DNA from: Alphaproteobacteria bacterium
GTDB lineage: Bacteria; Pseudomonadota; Alphaproteobacteria; RF32; CAG-239
Assembly: GCA_017479785.1 (NCBI GenBank)
Contig: JAFVBT010000078.1
Coordinates: forward strand, 1-18,653
Length of the DNA: 18,653 bases
Direction of reading: 5' to 3'
Shown here: one piece after another, positions 7,137-14,828 of the stretch
Position numbering within the stretch: position 1 is the first letter of the stretch
Layout: every line of letters begins with the position of its first letter
Notes under the pieces: model-generated
Told to the model about the DNA's origin: nothing
The model's input: only the letters and a program-made list of their open reading frames with translations
Databases searched by the model: none
Position numbers and translations under genes: made by a program

Positions 7137-9266
7137 TCAGATTATGCCGATCAAAGCCTGATTTAATTTTTCGGCAATATCCAATTTGTAATAATTGCGG
7201 TTAGTCGCATTTTGCGGAAAATATTCTGCGATATTTAGTGCAAAAACATTGGATTGTTGATTTAAGAAATCGCGACTGATATTAATGGTATCAGCATTAC
7301 CGATTAAGTATTCTTTATATTTTTTGATGGTTTCCGATGCTTCTTGAATAAAGCTGTTGCGGCGTGCAAACAGACGCATAAAGCCAAAAATTATGATAAT
7401 GGCAATCATAATTAAGAAACCAGTTAATCTTCCGACATAAATACCGCAGAAAATCCAGATAATGCAAAGCGCCAATAATGAGAATATTTTTACCGGTATT
7501 GTGGTGTACCAATGTTTAAATTTATGGAAAATAATCCAAATATAAAAGGCGTATAAAAAGGATGTCGTCAATAAAACAATTAATGTTTGTGCAACATTTA
7601 TACTGTTAAAGGCAATGAATATTTCCGTGCAAATCAGCATACCGCAACTGAATATTACATAGAGAATATTGTGGAATATATTGTATTTTCTGATTTTTTT
7701 GCTATATTCCTTTTCAAAAATTCTTTTAGCTTTTTTGAATATATTGTTGTTGATATTGTTAGCTTCCAGTTTTTCCGCCTTTTTAGGGAAAAAGGCCTTA
7801 ACGGCTTTTTCCTCGGCTTTGGTTAATTTGTTTTTGCGTACACCTTTTGTCAGGTATATTCGGTTATTGTCATTTTGCAAGTCAACGGCATTTTTGCGAT
7901 ACAGTTCCAAAACTTGGGCAACAAAAGCCGTCCGATCATATTTTCCGGCCAGAAGACCGCGCATAAAGCCACCATTATATGAAGGTGAGTATTTGTTGTT
8001 CTTGCTGTCTTTTTTTAAGTTTATTAATGAGAGCAGAAAAGAAATTAAAATTACCGATAATCCGATACCGGCATACAAAATATTACCCCATGTCAATAAA
8101 AAATCGGAAAAAGACTTATCAAAATCTTTGATAAATACGTTCTGATTAACCGATACGACTAAGTTCATATTTTCACCGTTAAACAGCGGCGTTCTGTTTG
8201 AAAAAGCCACAACGTTTCCTGCCAATTTATAAGCATTTGTTCTGAATACGGAATATGAATTGCCGCGACCGACATATACACTGGCATTATTAAACGAGTG
8301 TCCGTCCGGAATTGTCACGATTATATTGGCCGAAGTCACGAAAGCATTCATCGGGCGTCCGGTTAAATTCCAATCCAATATAATATTTTCACCGTTTCTG
8401 AAAAGCTTGTTGTTGACGTAGTAGTAAAATCTGTATGTATAAACGCCCGGTTCCAGTTTCTGATTGTATTTAGGTTTAATAACAATATTATCGCCGATTT
8501 CTTCCGTTACATAAGGTACGCGAGTGTTATTAACCGTAACTCTTTCCAAAATTAATTCGGTGCGATGTCCGTTCGGAGCATATTTAGGGAAAACACGTCT
8601 GAGACCGCGGGCAAATTTTTTACCGTTGGCAACAATGGATATGGTATCTTCAACCTTAACGTATCCGTTGGCCTGAATGTCTATATAACTCAAAAAATAC
8701 GGAATATGTTCACGCGCCGGTGCCAAAATCGTTCTGCCGCTTGGTAAAGATAAACTGACGACAGGAATTTGCGGTGCAATATTCTGTGGTTTGCTTTCTT
8801 CTTTTTCTATCGTAAAAAAACGAGTCGCCGTATCGGCATTTTCAACTTCATCGGAATCGGCGACGGACTCTTCATCATTTTCAACTTGATTTTCATCTTG
8901 ATGCAGAGCAGCCACTGCTTTTTCATACATTTGCTGAAACAAAGATTTTTTCTTTTGTTCTTCTTGTTCATAATATTCCGGCGGTTGGACAATGCTTATG
9001 CTTGACGGTTGTGACCAATCCGTTTTATCATCCATAGGTGTTTTGGCAACTTCTTCAAATCTTTTCTTAAAAAACTTGCGTTCTTCTTCCTGATTTCGCG
9101 GATCGGGAAGCCCCGGCGGAAGAGTATTTTTGTTCTTAAGCCTTTGTTTCTGCATAGCGATTCTTTCGGCATTATTCATTCCCGTAATCGGGATAACATC
9201 GGCTAAGCAAGGTTGAACGGCAAACATTGCTAAAATGAAACAAATTGAAAGAAAATTTTTCTGCAT
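7137..9266 (-). CDS. DUF2207 family membrane protein with signal peptide
   Basis: The 709-residue protein has a signal peptide (residues 1 to about 22, FILAMFAVQPCLA then DV). Residues about 25-165 are a charged, Pro/Glu-rich low-complexity stretch. Residues about 185-390 are an extracytoplasmic beta-rich DUF2207 domain: DIQANGYVKVEDTISI, LRRVFPKYAPNG, LEPGVYTYRFYYYVNN and LDWNLTG. A membrane helix follows at about 392-414, then the family's cytoplasmic part (GLLAGKYDRTAFVAQVLELY) and four further hydrophobic helices between about 530 and 632. DUF2207 proteins are widespread, of unknown biochemical role. The usual Gly/Ser-rich C-terminal tail is missing; this one ends ALIGII. ATG 9266 follows AAGGAA at about 8 bases. 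It is first of a probable three-gene minus-strand run with rpe and phoB and is divergent from the GlmU-like gene. Confidence 0.85.
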   Translation of the reverse strand: MQKNFLSICFILAMFAVQPCLADVIPITGMNNAERIAMQKQRLKNKNTLPPGLPDPRNQEEERKFFKKRFEEVAKTPMDDKTDWSQPSSISIVQPPEYYEQEEQKKKSLFQQMYEKAVAALHQDENQVENDEESVADSDEVENADTATRFFTIEKEESKPQNIAPQIPVVSLSLPSGRTILAPAREHIPYFLSYIDIQANGYVKVEDTISIVANGKKFARGLRRVFPKYAPNGHRTELILERVTVNNTRVPYVTEEIGDNIVIKPKYNQKLEPGVYTYRFYYYVNNKLFRNGENIILDWNLTGRPMNAFVTSANIIVTIPDGHSFNNASVYVGRGNSYSVFRTNAYKLAGNVVAFSNRTPLFNGENMNLVVSVNQNVFIKDFDKSFSDFLLTWGNILYAGIGLSVILISFLLSLINLKKDSKNNKYSPSYNGGFMRGLLAGKYDRTAFVAQVLELYRKNAVDLQNDNNRIYLTKGVRKNKLTKAEEKAVKAFFPKKAEKLEANNINNNIFKKAKRIFEKEYSKKIRKYNIFHNILYVIFSCGMLICTEIFIAFNSINVAQTLIVLLTTSFLYAFYIWIIFHKFKHWYTTIPVKIFSLLALCIIWIFCGIYVGRLTGFLIMIAIIIIFGFMRLFARRNSFIQEASETIKKYKEYLIGNADTINISRDFLNQQSNVFALNIAEYFPQNATNRNYYKLDIAEKLNQALIGII

Positions 9267-9350
9267 AAAGATGTTCCTTTTGTTTACGAATGTATAATTT
9301 TATATCATATTAATGGATAATATTTAAAAAAGCTATAAGGAGATTATCTT
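9267..9350. promoter_or_regulatory. 84-base divergent intergenic region, promoter-bearing
   Basis: This gap must contain promoters for both flanking operons. On the plus strand TTTACG (9283-9288) followed after 17 bases by CATATT (9306-9311) is a possible weak promoter. A small dyad, ATATTA/TAATAT (9307-9312 and 9318-9323), overlaps it. The ribosome binding site AAGGAG is at 9337-9342, 8 bases before ATG 9351. The minus-strand promoter is not distinct. Confidence 0.35.
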
Positions 9351-10076
9351 ATGAAACAAAAAATTGCAGCAATAATTTTGGGAGCAGGAAAAGGAACGCG
9401 TATGAAATCGGACAAACCTAAGGTTTTAATGCCTGTTTGCGGTAAACCGATGATTAAACATATTATAGATACTTTGGAGCAAGTTCCTGTGGATGAAATT
9501 GTAACGGTTATTTCACCTGAAGGGGAAGAAGTGGCAAAGACGGTTGCACCATATAAGACATGCATACAGGATAAGCAACTTGGAACGGGACATGCCGTTA
9601 ATTGTGCCAAAGATTTGTTGAAAGGGTTTGACGGCACTGTTCTGGTTGTTTTCGGTGATACACCGCTGATTACCAAACCGACTTTTCGGCTTATTGCCGA
9701 TAAGGTACAAGAAGGTTTTGCCGTTGTTGTTCTCGGATTCAAACCGGATGATCCGGCGCGTTACGGCAGATTGGTTATGAAAAATAACGAACTTGATCGA
9801 ATTGTTGAATTCAAAGACGCGTCAGACGCCGAAAAAGCTATCAATTTCTGCAATTCCGGTGTGATGGCGTTTAACGGCAAATATTTATTTGATATTTTGG
9901 CACAAATCGGTAACAATAATGCCGCCGGTGAATTTTATTTGACTGATGCCGTGGAAACCGCTCATAAAATGAACTTAAAATGCACCGCCATTGAAGGAAA
10001 AGCGGAAGAGGTGGCCAGTGCCAATACCCTAGAAGAACTGGCACAACTTGAAATTTATTGTAAGAAAGCAAGTTAA
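9351..10076 (+). CDS. GlmU-like nucleotidyltransferase, uridylyltransferase domain only
   Basis: The 241-residue protein matches the N-terminal half of GlmU, which makes UDP-GlcNAc from GlcNAc-1-phosphate and UTP for peptidoglycan and LPS. Visible: the nucleotide loop LGAGKGTRMKSDKPKVL (R17, K24), QLGTGHAV, FGDTPLI with metal-ligand-like D103, RYGR, EFKDAS (E153), NSGVMAF (N168) and SANT (N225, where GlmU has its second Mg ligand). GlmU is normally about 450 residues with a left-handed beta-helix acetyltransferase domain; here the frame ends right after the first domain and the next gene starts at once, so the second half is absent and not frameshifted. It could be a stand-alone UTP:sugar-1-phosphate uridylyltransferase paired with a separate acetyltransferase, or a paralog for another sugar. 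A strong AAGGAG site supports the start. It is first in an operon with the next two genes. Confidence 0.88.
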   Translation: MKQKIAAIILGAGKGTRMKSDKPKVLMPVCGKPMIKHIIDTLEQVPVDEIVTVISPEGEEVAKTVAPYKTCIQDKQLGTGHAVNCAKDLLKGFDGTVLVVFGDTPLITKPTFRLIADKVQEGFAVVVLGFKPDDPARYGRLVMKNNELDRIVEFKDASDAEKAINFCNSGVMAFNGKYLFDILAQIGNNNAAGEFYLTDAVETAHKMNLKCTAIEGKAEEVASANTLEELAQLEIYCKKAS

Positions 10077-10714
10077 TGGATAGAGTGTTGAAAGTTTTAT
10101 TTTATGGTGTTTTGGGGCTGTTTTTTGTTTTTGTGGTTTACATGACTGCGGTTATGTATATTTCACCGCGACAAGATTTGCAAAAACGCGGTTTTATACC
10201 ATGTACGGAAACATTAGTGTATAATATTACGGATTGCAAACCCGGACAAATTAAATGTCCGCTTCAATATTTATGGCAGGATATGCAGTGTAATGTTCGG
10301 GTTATTGCCGACGGCTTTGTGCTGTGGAGCAAGGGAAAACAGGAAAGGCCATGGAGCAATTATCTGTTTGAACCGGAAGTTATTGAAGACGGAAACAAAC
10401 TGTATGTCGGAACCGAAAATGCCGAAGATACATTTGACAATGATGCAGCCGATTTGTTTATTGCTGCCAAACAACAAGAGCTGGAGATTGCAAAAGAACG
10501 GCAGTTAAATCCGGATGATAACGTTATTTTGAATAATCCGGAAGCGTTAAATAAAATTGCCGACGATTTGCGCTATATTTCTAAAGAATACAAACAAAAT
10601 CAGCATAGCGGTGATATCAGCGACGAAGCGTTAATCGGTAATACATCGGGAAGTCCAACAGATAACGAAACAACAGAAAATTTATTACAAGGAAAAGAAA
10701 ATGAAAAAAAATAG
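10076..10714 (+). CDS. Unrecognised single-pass membrane protein with four clustered cysteines
   Basis: I do not recognise this 212-residue protein. Visible: one N-terminal transmembrane helix (about residues 6-29, VLFYGVLGLFFVFVVYMTAV), then a segment with four Cys in 30 residues (C43, C54, C61, C72, around CPLQYLWQDMQC) that would be extracytoplasmic and could form two disulphides. A WSKGKQERPWSNYLFEP stretch follows, and an acidic, Asn/Gln-rich, probably disordered tail from about residue 105. Its ATG overlaps the preceding stop by one base (TAATG). The end (TAG 10712-10714) overlaps the peptidase start by 14 bases, so expression is coupled to both neighbours. An envelope role is inferred from the topology only. 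Confidence 0.75.
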   Translation: MDRVLKVLFYGVLGLFFVFVVYMTAVMYISPRQDLQKRGFIPCTETLVYNITDCKPGQIKCPLQYLWQDMQCNVRVIADGFVLWSKGKQERPWSNYLFEPEVIEDGNKLYVGTENAEDTFDNDAADLFIAAKQQELEIAKERQLNPDDNVILNNPEALNKIADDLRYISKEYKQNQHSGDISDEALIGNTSGSPTDNETTENLLQGKENEKK

Positions 10715-12482
10715 TATGCCGGCTTGGAATTTGAGTGATTTATATAAAAGTATTGATGATCCGCAAATAAAGAAGGATTTGGAAACCTATCGCAAAAGCG
10801 CGCTAAAGTTTGCCAAAGATTATAAAGGGCGTCTTAAAGAATTGTCGGCGGAGGAATTTCTTAAAGCCATAAAAGATATTGAAAAGCGTTCAATAATTGT
10901 CGGCAGGCTTGGCGGTTTTGCTTACTTAAATATGGTTACGCAGATGAAAAATGCCAAAGCCGTGGCTTTTTATCAAAACATTGAAGAAAAACTCACTGAT
11001 TATTATAAACCGATTCTGTTTTTCAGTCTGGAATTTAATAAATTACCGCAAAATAAAATTAATCAATGGCTTGAAGATAAAAAGATAAGTTATTATAAAT
11101 ATTGGATAAATCGTATCAGAAAATTTAAGAAATATCAATTAAGCGAACCGGAAGAACAAATTTTGCTGGAAAAATCACTGACTTCAGGGGATGCTTGGGT
11201 TCGTTTATATGAAGAATCGTCTTCACGTTTGGAATTTACGGTGGATGGGAAGAAATATAATGATGCCGAAATTTCCAAATTATTGTTGGATAAAGATGCG
11301 AAAATTCGTCTTAAAGCCGGTAAGGAAATTAATCGTGTTTACAAAGAAAACGGGCATTTATTTACATTTATATATAATATGGTAATTAAAGATAAGGCTG
11401 TTGAAGATGAAAAACGCGGTTTCAAAACACCGGTTTCGGCACGTAATTTGAGTGAAGATGTCAGCGATGAAAGTGTGGAAGTTTTAGCGCAAACCGTTAA
11501 AAAGCACTACAAAGAATTGGCGCACAGATTTTACAAATTAAAAGCTAAATGGCTCGGTGTTAAAAAAATCAATTACTGGGACAGAAATGCGCCGTTGCCG
11601 TTCAGTGCGGATACGCATTACACCTGGGATGAAGCTGTTAAAATCGTTCTGAATGCCTATAAAGAATTTTCACCGAAACTTTATCAAATAGCCAAAGATT
11701 TCTTTGATAATAACTGGATTGATGTTCCGCCGCGCGACGGTAAGCGCAGCGGCGCTTTCTGCAGTTCTCCGATTACAAGTTGGCATCCTTACCTGATGCT
11801 CAACTTTGCCGGCAAACAAAATGATGTATTAACTTTGGCGCACGAGTTGGGACACGGTTGTCATCATCAGCTGCGTACCAAAAACGGCGAACTTAACGAA
11901 CATAGCCGAATGACATCGGAAGAAGTGGCTTCGGTGTTCGGCGAGATGATTGTATTCCAATCGTTATTGCGCAATTTGAAAGATGATAAGGCTAAGCTGT
12001 GCCTGATTGCCTCAAAAGTAGGGGATATGATTAACACCGCCATTCGGCAGATTGCTTTTCATTTTTTTGAAACGCGAGCTCATAACGAACGCAAAAACGG
12101 TGAATTATCGGAAGAACGTTTGAGCCAAATTTGGGTTGAAGAAATGCGCGAAAGCTTAGGCGATTATGTTATTGTTGATGAAAACAGCGCTAATATACGG
12201 TCAATGGTCGGACATTTTTTCTTTTCACCGTTTTATGTATATGCTTATTCGTATGCCGATTGCTTTGTTAATTCTTTATATAAAGTCAGTGAAACGGGAA
12301 AAGTTAAGAATTTTGCCGATAAATATTTGGATATGCTTTCTAAAACGGCTCTTGAAGATTATGACAGGATTCTAAAACCGTTTGGGCTTAATCCGAACAG
12401 TGTTGAATTTTGGGAATACGGTTTGTCTTTAATTTCATCTTATATAGATATGTTGGAAAAATTGGATAAAACATTAAAATAA
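10701..12482 (+). CDS. pepF: M3 family oligoendopeptidase (PepF-like)
   Basis: A 593-residue zinc metallopeptidase of the thimet oligopeptidase (M3) family, PepF clade, normal length (about 600). An N-terminal helical domain (residues about 1-200, start PAWNLSDLYKSIDDP, typical of PepF) precedes the catalytic domain. The zinc motif is HELGHGCHH with H381, E382 and H385; the third ligand Glu lies in TSEEVASVFGE (E407/E408). Further family landmarks are the RGFKTP-like KRGFKTPVSARNL segment and SPFYVYAYSYADCF near the C-terminus. It probably hydrolyses short cytosolic peptides; there is no signal peptide. ATG 10701 has AAGGA about 7 bases upstream, inside the preceding gene. It is last in the operon and faces a hairpin before a convergent gene. 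Confidence 0.94.
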   Translation: MKKNSMPAWNLSDLYKSIDDPQIKKDLETYRKSALKFAKDYKGRLKELSAEEFLKAIKDIEKRSIIVGRLGGFAYLNMVTQMKNAKAVAFYQNIEEKLTDYYKPILFFSLEFNKLPQNKINQWLEDKKISYYKYWINRIRKFKKYQLSEPEEQILLEKSLTSGDAWVRLYEESSSRLEFTVDGKKYNDAEISKLLLDKDAKIRLKAGKEINRVYKENGHLFTFIYNMVIKDKAVEDEKRGFKTPVSARNLSEDVSDESVEVLAQTVKKHYKELAHRFYKLKAKWLGVKKINYWDRNAPLPFSADTHYTWDEAVKIVLNAYKEFSPKLYQIAKDFFDNNWIDVPPRDGKRSGAFCSSPITSWHPYLMLNFAGKQNDVLTLAHELGHGCHHQLRTKNGELNEHSRMTSEEVASVFGEMIVFQSLLRNLKDDKAKLCLIASKVGDMINTAIRQIAFHFFETRAHNERKNGELSEERLSQIWVEEMRESLGDYVIVDENSANIRSMVGHFFFSPFYVYAYSYADCFVNSLYKVSETGKVKNFADKYLDMLSKTALEDYDRILKPFGLNPNSVEFWEYGLSLISSYIDMLEKLDKTLK

Positions 12483-12522
12483 AAAAACGAAGCCGGTTTG
12501 TCATGAAAGACAAGCCGGCTTC
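12480..12522 (-). terminator. Intrinsic terminator for the minus-strand amidotransferase-like gene
   Basis: A 14-bp stem (12489-12502 with 12509-12522, GAAGCCGG core, one G-T wobble) with a 6-base loop. On the minus strand it is followed by an uninterrupted T tract (complement of the A run at 12480-12487), a classic Rho-independent terminator. On the plus strand there is no good T tract, although the hairpin may still stop or stabilise the pepF transcript. Confidence 0.85.
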
Positions 12523-12556
12523 TGCGGTTTAAAAGCAATTAACTGTTCAAAACAGT

Positions 12557-13405
12557 TCAGTGTGCGCACGCAGTATCGGCCAACCAACCGAATATACGTT
12601 GCATTTTTTCATCTTTATGCAAGGTATATTCTTCAGGATGCCACTGTATGCACAATATTTTCTTTTCTTCATTACCCCAAGCTTCAGGCACACCATCAGG
12701 CGCAAATGCGTAAAAATTCAGCCCGATTTTCTCGGCAATTTTTTTAGGCGGAATTATAACAGCACTTGAGTGATTTGAATTTACCCAAAGTTGTGATTGA
12801 TCCGACATCAGCTTACTGAAGAAAGTCTCCGGCACAATATCAACACAGTGAGCATTCAATTTGTCTGACTTGTGGCAGATTTTACCTTTTGAAAGTTTAT
12901 CAATATCTCTAGATATTTTTACTCCCAGTTCTCCTGCAACAATTTGTGCACCGGCACCGATTCCTAAAATCGGAATATGACGTTTCAAAGCTTCTCGGAC
13001 ACACAGAACATAAGCCCGGGAACGAATACCGGGATATTCCGGTATATTCTCTCTGACTTCATCGTAATACTTTTCCGGCAGAGCATAGTCCCAACCGAAC
13101 AATACTAATCCTTGACAAGAACTGATTTGATAATTCGGCTGCGCATAGGTTATGAACCGGATATTCAGACCAGTCTTACTAAGCGCATATACACAATTAA
13201 AATCAGCTGTGTAATATCCTTTAATTCTGCCAAGCAAGAAGGCAACAGTCGGCGCATCTTTGTCGGGTTGCGGTAATGACATGACCTCGTAAGAACTTTT
13301 CAACAAACGGATGTTCGGACTCATCCCATACTTTTCGCATTGATGCACTGCCGTGTCCGTAATGCAAAAAGCTTGAAGCTCTTGTTTGTAGATTAGGTAA
13401 TACAT
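12557..13405 (-). CDS. Divergent class I glutamine amidotransferase / peptidase C26-like protein, nucleophile Cys replaced by Gly
   Basis: The fold is recognised from PTVAFLLGRIKGYY (strand 1), the nucleophile-elbow region PILGIGAGAQIVAGELG, VNSNHSSAV, APDGVPEAW and IQWHPEE. In gamma-Glu-GABA hydrolases (PuuD) and other C26 enzymes the elbow reads GICxGMQ; here the Cys codon is GGT (Gly). The usual GLLLPGG oxyanion strand reads GLVLFGWD, and SHHQ reads NHSS. The His and Glu of WHPE remain. As written it should be unable to form the thioester and may bind, not hydrolyse, a gamma-glutamyl ligand. Start: ATG 13405 (282 aa) is chosen; TTG 13438 is open in frame, and ATGs at 13324 and 13282 are nearer the family's usual N-terminus. 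None has a good ribosome binding site. Codon choice looks less AT-skewed than in neighbours, a hint of different ancestry. It has its own promoter and terminator. Confidence 0.82.
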   Translation of the reverse strand: MYYLIYKQELQAFCITDTAVHQCEKYGMSPNIRLLKSSYEVMSLPQPDKDAPTVAFLLGRIKGYYTADFNCVYALSKTGLNIRFITYAQPNYQISSCQGLVLFGWDYALPEKYYDEVRENIPEYPGIRSRAYVLCVREALKRHIPILGIGAGAQIVAGELGVKISRDIDKLSKGKICHKSDKLNAHCVDIVPETFFSKLMSDQSQLWVNSNHSSAVIIPPKKIAEKIGLNFYAFAPDGVPEAWGNEEKKILCIQWHPEEYTLHKDEKMQRIFGWLADTACAH

Positions 13406-13459
13406 AAGAATACGATTTTTTAAGGTTAATAATATCAATAATTATTCAGTAGTAAGAGA

Positions 13460-13488
13460 AAAATATATCTCGGGTTATAAATTGTCAA
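13460..13488 (-). promoter_or_regulatory. Sigma-70-type promoter for the amidotransferase-like gene
   Basis: Minus strand: TTGACA (complement of 13483-13488), exactly 17 bases, then TATTTT (complement of 13460-13465). Transcription would start near 13452, giving a leader of about 47 bases to ATG 13405. Confidence 0.7.
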
Positions 13489-13500
13489 TACAGCAAAATA

Positions 13501-13518
13501 GAAAATTGCACAATTTTC
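13501..13518. promoter_or_regulatory. Operator-like palindrome
   Basis: GAAAATTG-CA-CAATTTTC is a perfect 8-bp inverted repeat around a 2-base centre, placed 12 bases upstream of the minus-strand -35 box, between two divergent genes. Its size and position suit a homodimeric regulator. No local regulator gene is visible. Confidence 0.45.
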
Positions 13519-13545
13519 AGAGAAAAATATATAGGAAAAAAGTAA

Positions 13546-13559
13546 TTGACAGGTTGACA
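13546..13559 (+). promoter_or_regulatory. Tandem TTGACA boxes upstream of htpX
   Basis: TTGACA occurs at 13546-13551 and 13554-13559 on the plus strand, 65-80 bases before the htpX start. Neither has a good -10 at 16-18 bases (TTATAC at 13565-13570 is too close, TTATAT at 13582-13587 too far). The arrangement suggests a promoter or activator site but I cannot fix the pair. Confidence 0.35.
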
Positions 13560-13623
13560 ATGTTTTATACACAAGGCAAAATTATATCATTCTAAATATG
13601 TTTGCAAAAAGGAAAAACGAAAA

Positions 13624-14487
13624 ATGGGGCGAACAAAAACAGTTTTATTAATGTGCGGCTTAATGCTTATATTTATGTATGTCGGTAACTTAATCGGCGG
13701 CGAGCAGGGGATGAAAACCGCTTTTTGGGTGGCTTGCGGTATGAATTTTTTCAGCTACTTTTTCAGCGATAAAATTGTTTTAAAACAATATCACGCTATT
13801 CCCGCAAACGAAAAAAGTGCACCGGAATTATATCAAATTGTCAAAAGACTGTCAGATAAGGCCGGTCTACCGATGCCGAAGGTATACATTATTCCGGAAC
13901 AAGTTCCGAATGCTTTTGCAACGGGAAGAAATCCGAGCCATGCAGCAGTGGCGGCAACCGAAGGATTATTGCAATTGATGTCGCCGGAAGAAGTGGAGGG
14001 TGTTTTAGCCCACGAAATGAGCCATGTGCGCCATTATGATATTCTTATCGGTTCAATAGCGGCAGTTTTTGCCGGTGCTATCACTATGTTGGCCAGAGTT
14101 GCACCTTACAGCAGTGCAGCTGCCGGTAACGGATATAACGACAACAATCGTTCCAACCGCAGTAAACTTGGTGTACTCGGGGCTTTTTTGATGCCGATTG
14201 CCGCCAGTATTATTCAAATGACTATCTCACGCACACGCGAATATGCGGCAGATGAAGGGGCTGCAAGATTAACCGGTCATCCGGAATGGCTGATGTCAGC
14301 ACTTTCAAAATTAGAGGGGTATTCAAAAAATTATCAAATGCAACATATGACTTCACAAACAGCACATATGTTTATTGTTAATCCGTTCGGTAGTTTAACC
14401 GGCGGACTTGCAAGCCTGTTTCGTACCCATCCGAGCACGGCAGATAGGATTGCGCGTTTGGAAAAAATCAGACGCGGTCAACTTTAA
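13624..14487 (+). CDS. htpX: HtpX-family membrane zinc metalloprotease (M48)
   Basis: A 287-residue inner-membrane protease, normal length. Two N-terminal hydrophobic helices (about residues 7-24 and 32-47) precede the catalytic domain; hydrophobic stretches at about 140-157 and 183-200 are probable further membrane-associated segments. The zinc site HEMSH has H130, E131 and H134, and the third ligand Glu lies in TREYAADEGA. PNAFATGRNP and a C-terminal THPSTADRIARLE are M48B landmarks. The known role is degrading damaged or misfolded membrane proteins with FtsH, typically under envelope or heat stress. The start has AAAGGA about 10 bases upstream. It is first in an operon with the STAS gene (34-base gap) and the phosphatase/kinase, linking membrane quality control to a partner-switching regulator. 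Confidence 0.95.
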   Translation: MGRTKTVLLMCGLMLIFMYVGNLIGGEQGMKTAFWVACGMNFFSYFFSDKIVLKQYHAIPANEKSAPELYQIVKRLSDKAGLPMPKVYIIPEQVPNAFATGRNPSHAAVAATEGLLQLMSPEEVEGVLAHEMSHVRHYDILIGSIAAVFAGAITMLARVAPYSSAAAGNGYNDNNRSNRSKLGVLGAFLMPIAASIIQMTISRTREYAADEGAARLTGHPEWLMSALSKLEGYSKNYQMQHMTSQTAHMFIVNPFGSLTGGLASLFRTHPSTADRIARLEKIRRGQL

Positions 14488-14521
14488 TAATTAGGATAAA
14501 TCAATAAAGAAAGGACAGAAA

Positions 14522-14815
14522 ATGGAATTGGAAGAAAAAAGAGAAGGCGATAAAGTAATTTATACAATCACCGGCAGAATTGATACCAATATGGCACCGG
14601 TTTTGCAACAAGGGTTGCATTTAGACGGCGTTAAAGAAGTTATCTTTGATATGAAAAAGGTGGATTATGTTTTCTCCGCCGGTTTACGTGTTTTCTTGCA
14701 GGCACAAAAACAAATGAACAGCCAGAACGGTACAATGAAGCTTATAAACGTTCAAGATTCCGTAAAAGAATTATTCAATATTGTCGGCTTTACCGGGATT
14801 ATGGATATAGAATAA
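14522..14815 (+). CDS. STAS-domain anti-anti-sigma factor (RsbV/SpoIIAA-like)
   Basis: A 97-residue single STAS domain, normal for RsbV/SpoIIAA. Visible: ITGRIDTNMAPVL (strand 2 and helix 1), the switch loop VDYVFSAGLRVFL and the C-terminal NVQDSVKELFNIVGF. The phosphorylatable residue is expected to be S52 in FSAGLR, aligned with the Ser of SSAGL in the family. When unphosphorylated such a protein binds a HATPase anti-sigma kinase and frees its target; the kinase phosphorylates it and a PP2C phosphatase resets it. Both enzyme activities appear to be carried by the next gene, 13 bases downstream. Strong AAGGA site 6 bases before ATG. Confidence 0.93.
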   Translation: MELEEKREGDKVIYTITGRIDTNMAPVLQQGLHLDGVKEVIFDMKKVDYVFSAGLRVFLQAQKQMNSQNGTMKLINVQDSVKELFNIVGFTGIMDIE

Positions 14816-14828
14816 ACGAGACGTTAAA

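Larger units (their letters stand above)
13455..13532. repeat. 14-base direct repeat flanking the minus-strand promoter
   Basis: AGAGAAAAATATAT occurs at 13455-13468 and again at 13519-13532, start to start 64 bases (about six helical turns). The first copy overlaps the minus-strand -10 box; the second lies just beyond the palindrome. In AT-rich DNA chance is possible, but identity over 14 bases at this spacing is notable. Confidence 0.5.

Noticed and set aside
7669..8145. 158-residue plus-strand open frame opposite the DUF2207 gene
   Set aside because: Its Leu/Phe/Ser-rich sequence is what the complement of an AT-rich lysine-rich gene yields; no start signal or recognisable domain.
1720..10714. 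Genome-wide reassignment of TAG to an amino acid
   Set aside because: TAG 10712-10714 acts as a normal stop just after the next gene's start and its readthrough would end after seven codons; one in-frame TAG is not enough evidence.
12541..12557. AACTGTT-CAA-AACAGTT dyad as a terminator of pepF
   Set aside because: The stem is short with a 3-base loop, no T tract follows, and it reaches into the end of the convergent gene; the 12489-12522 hairpin explains the region better.
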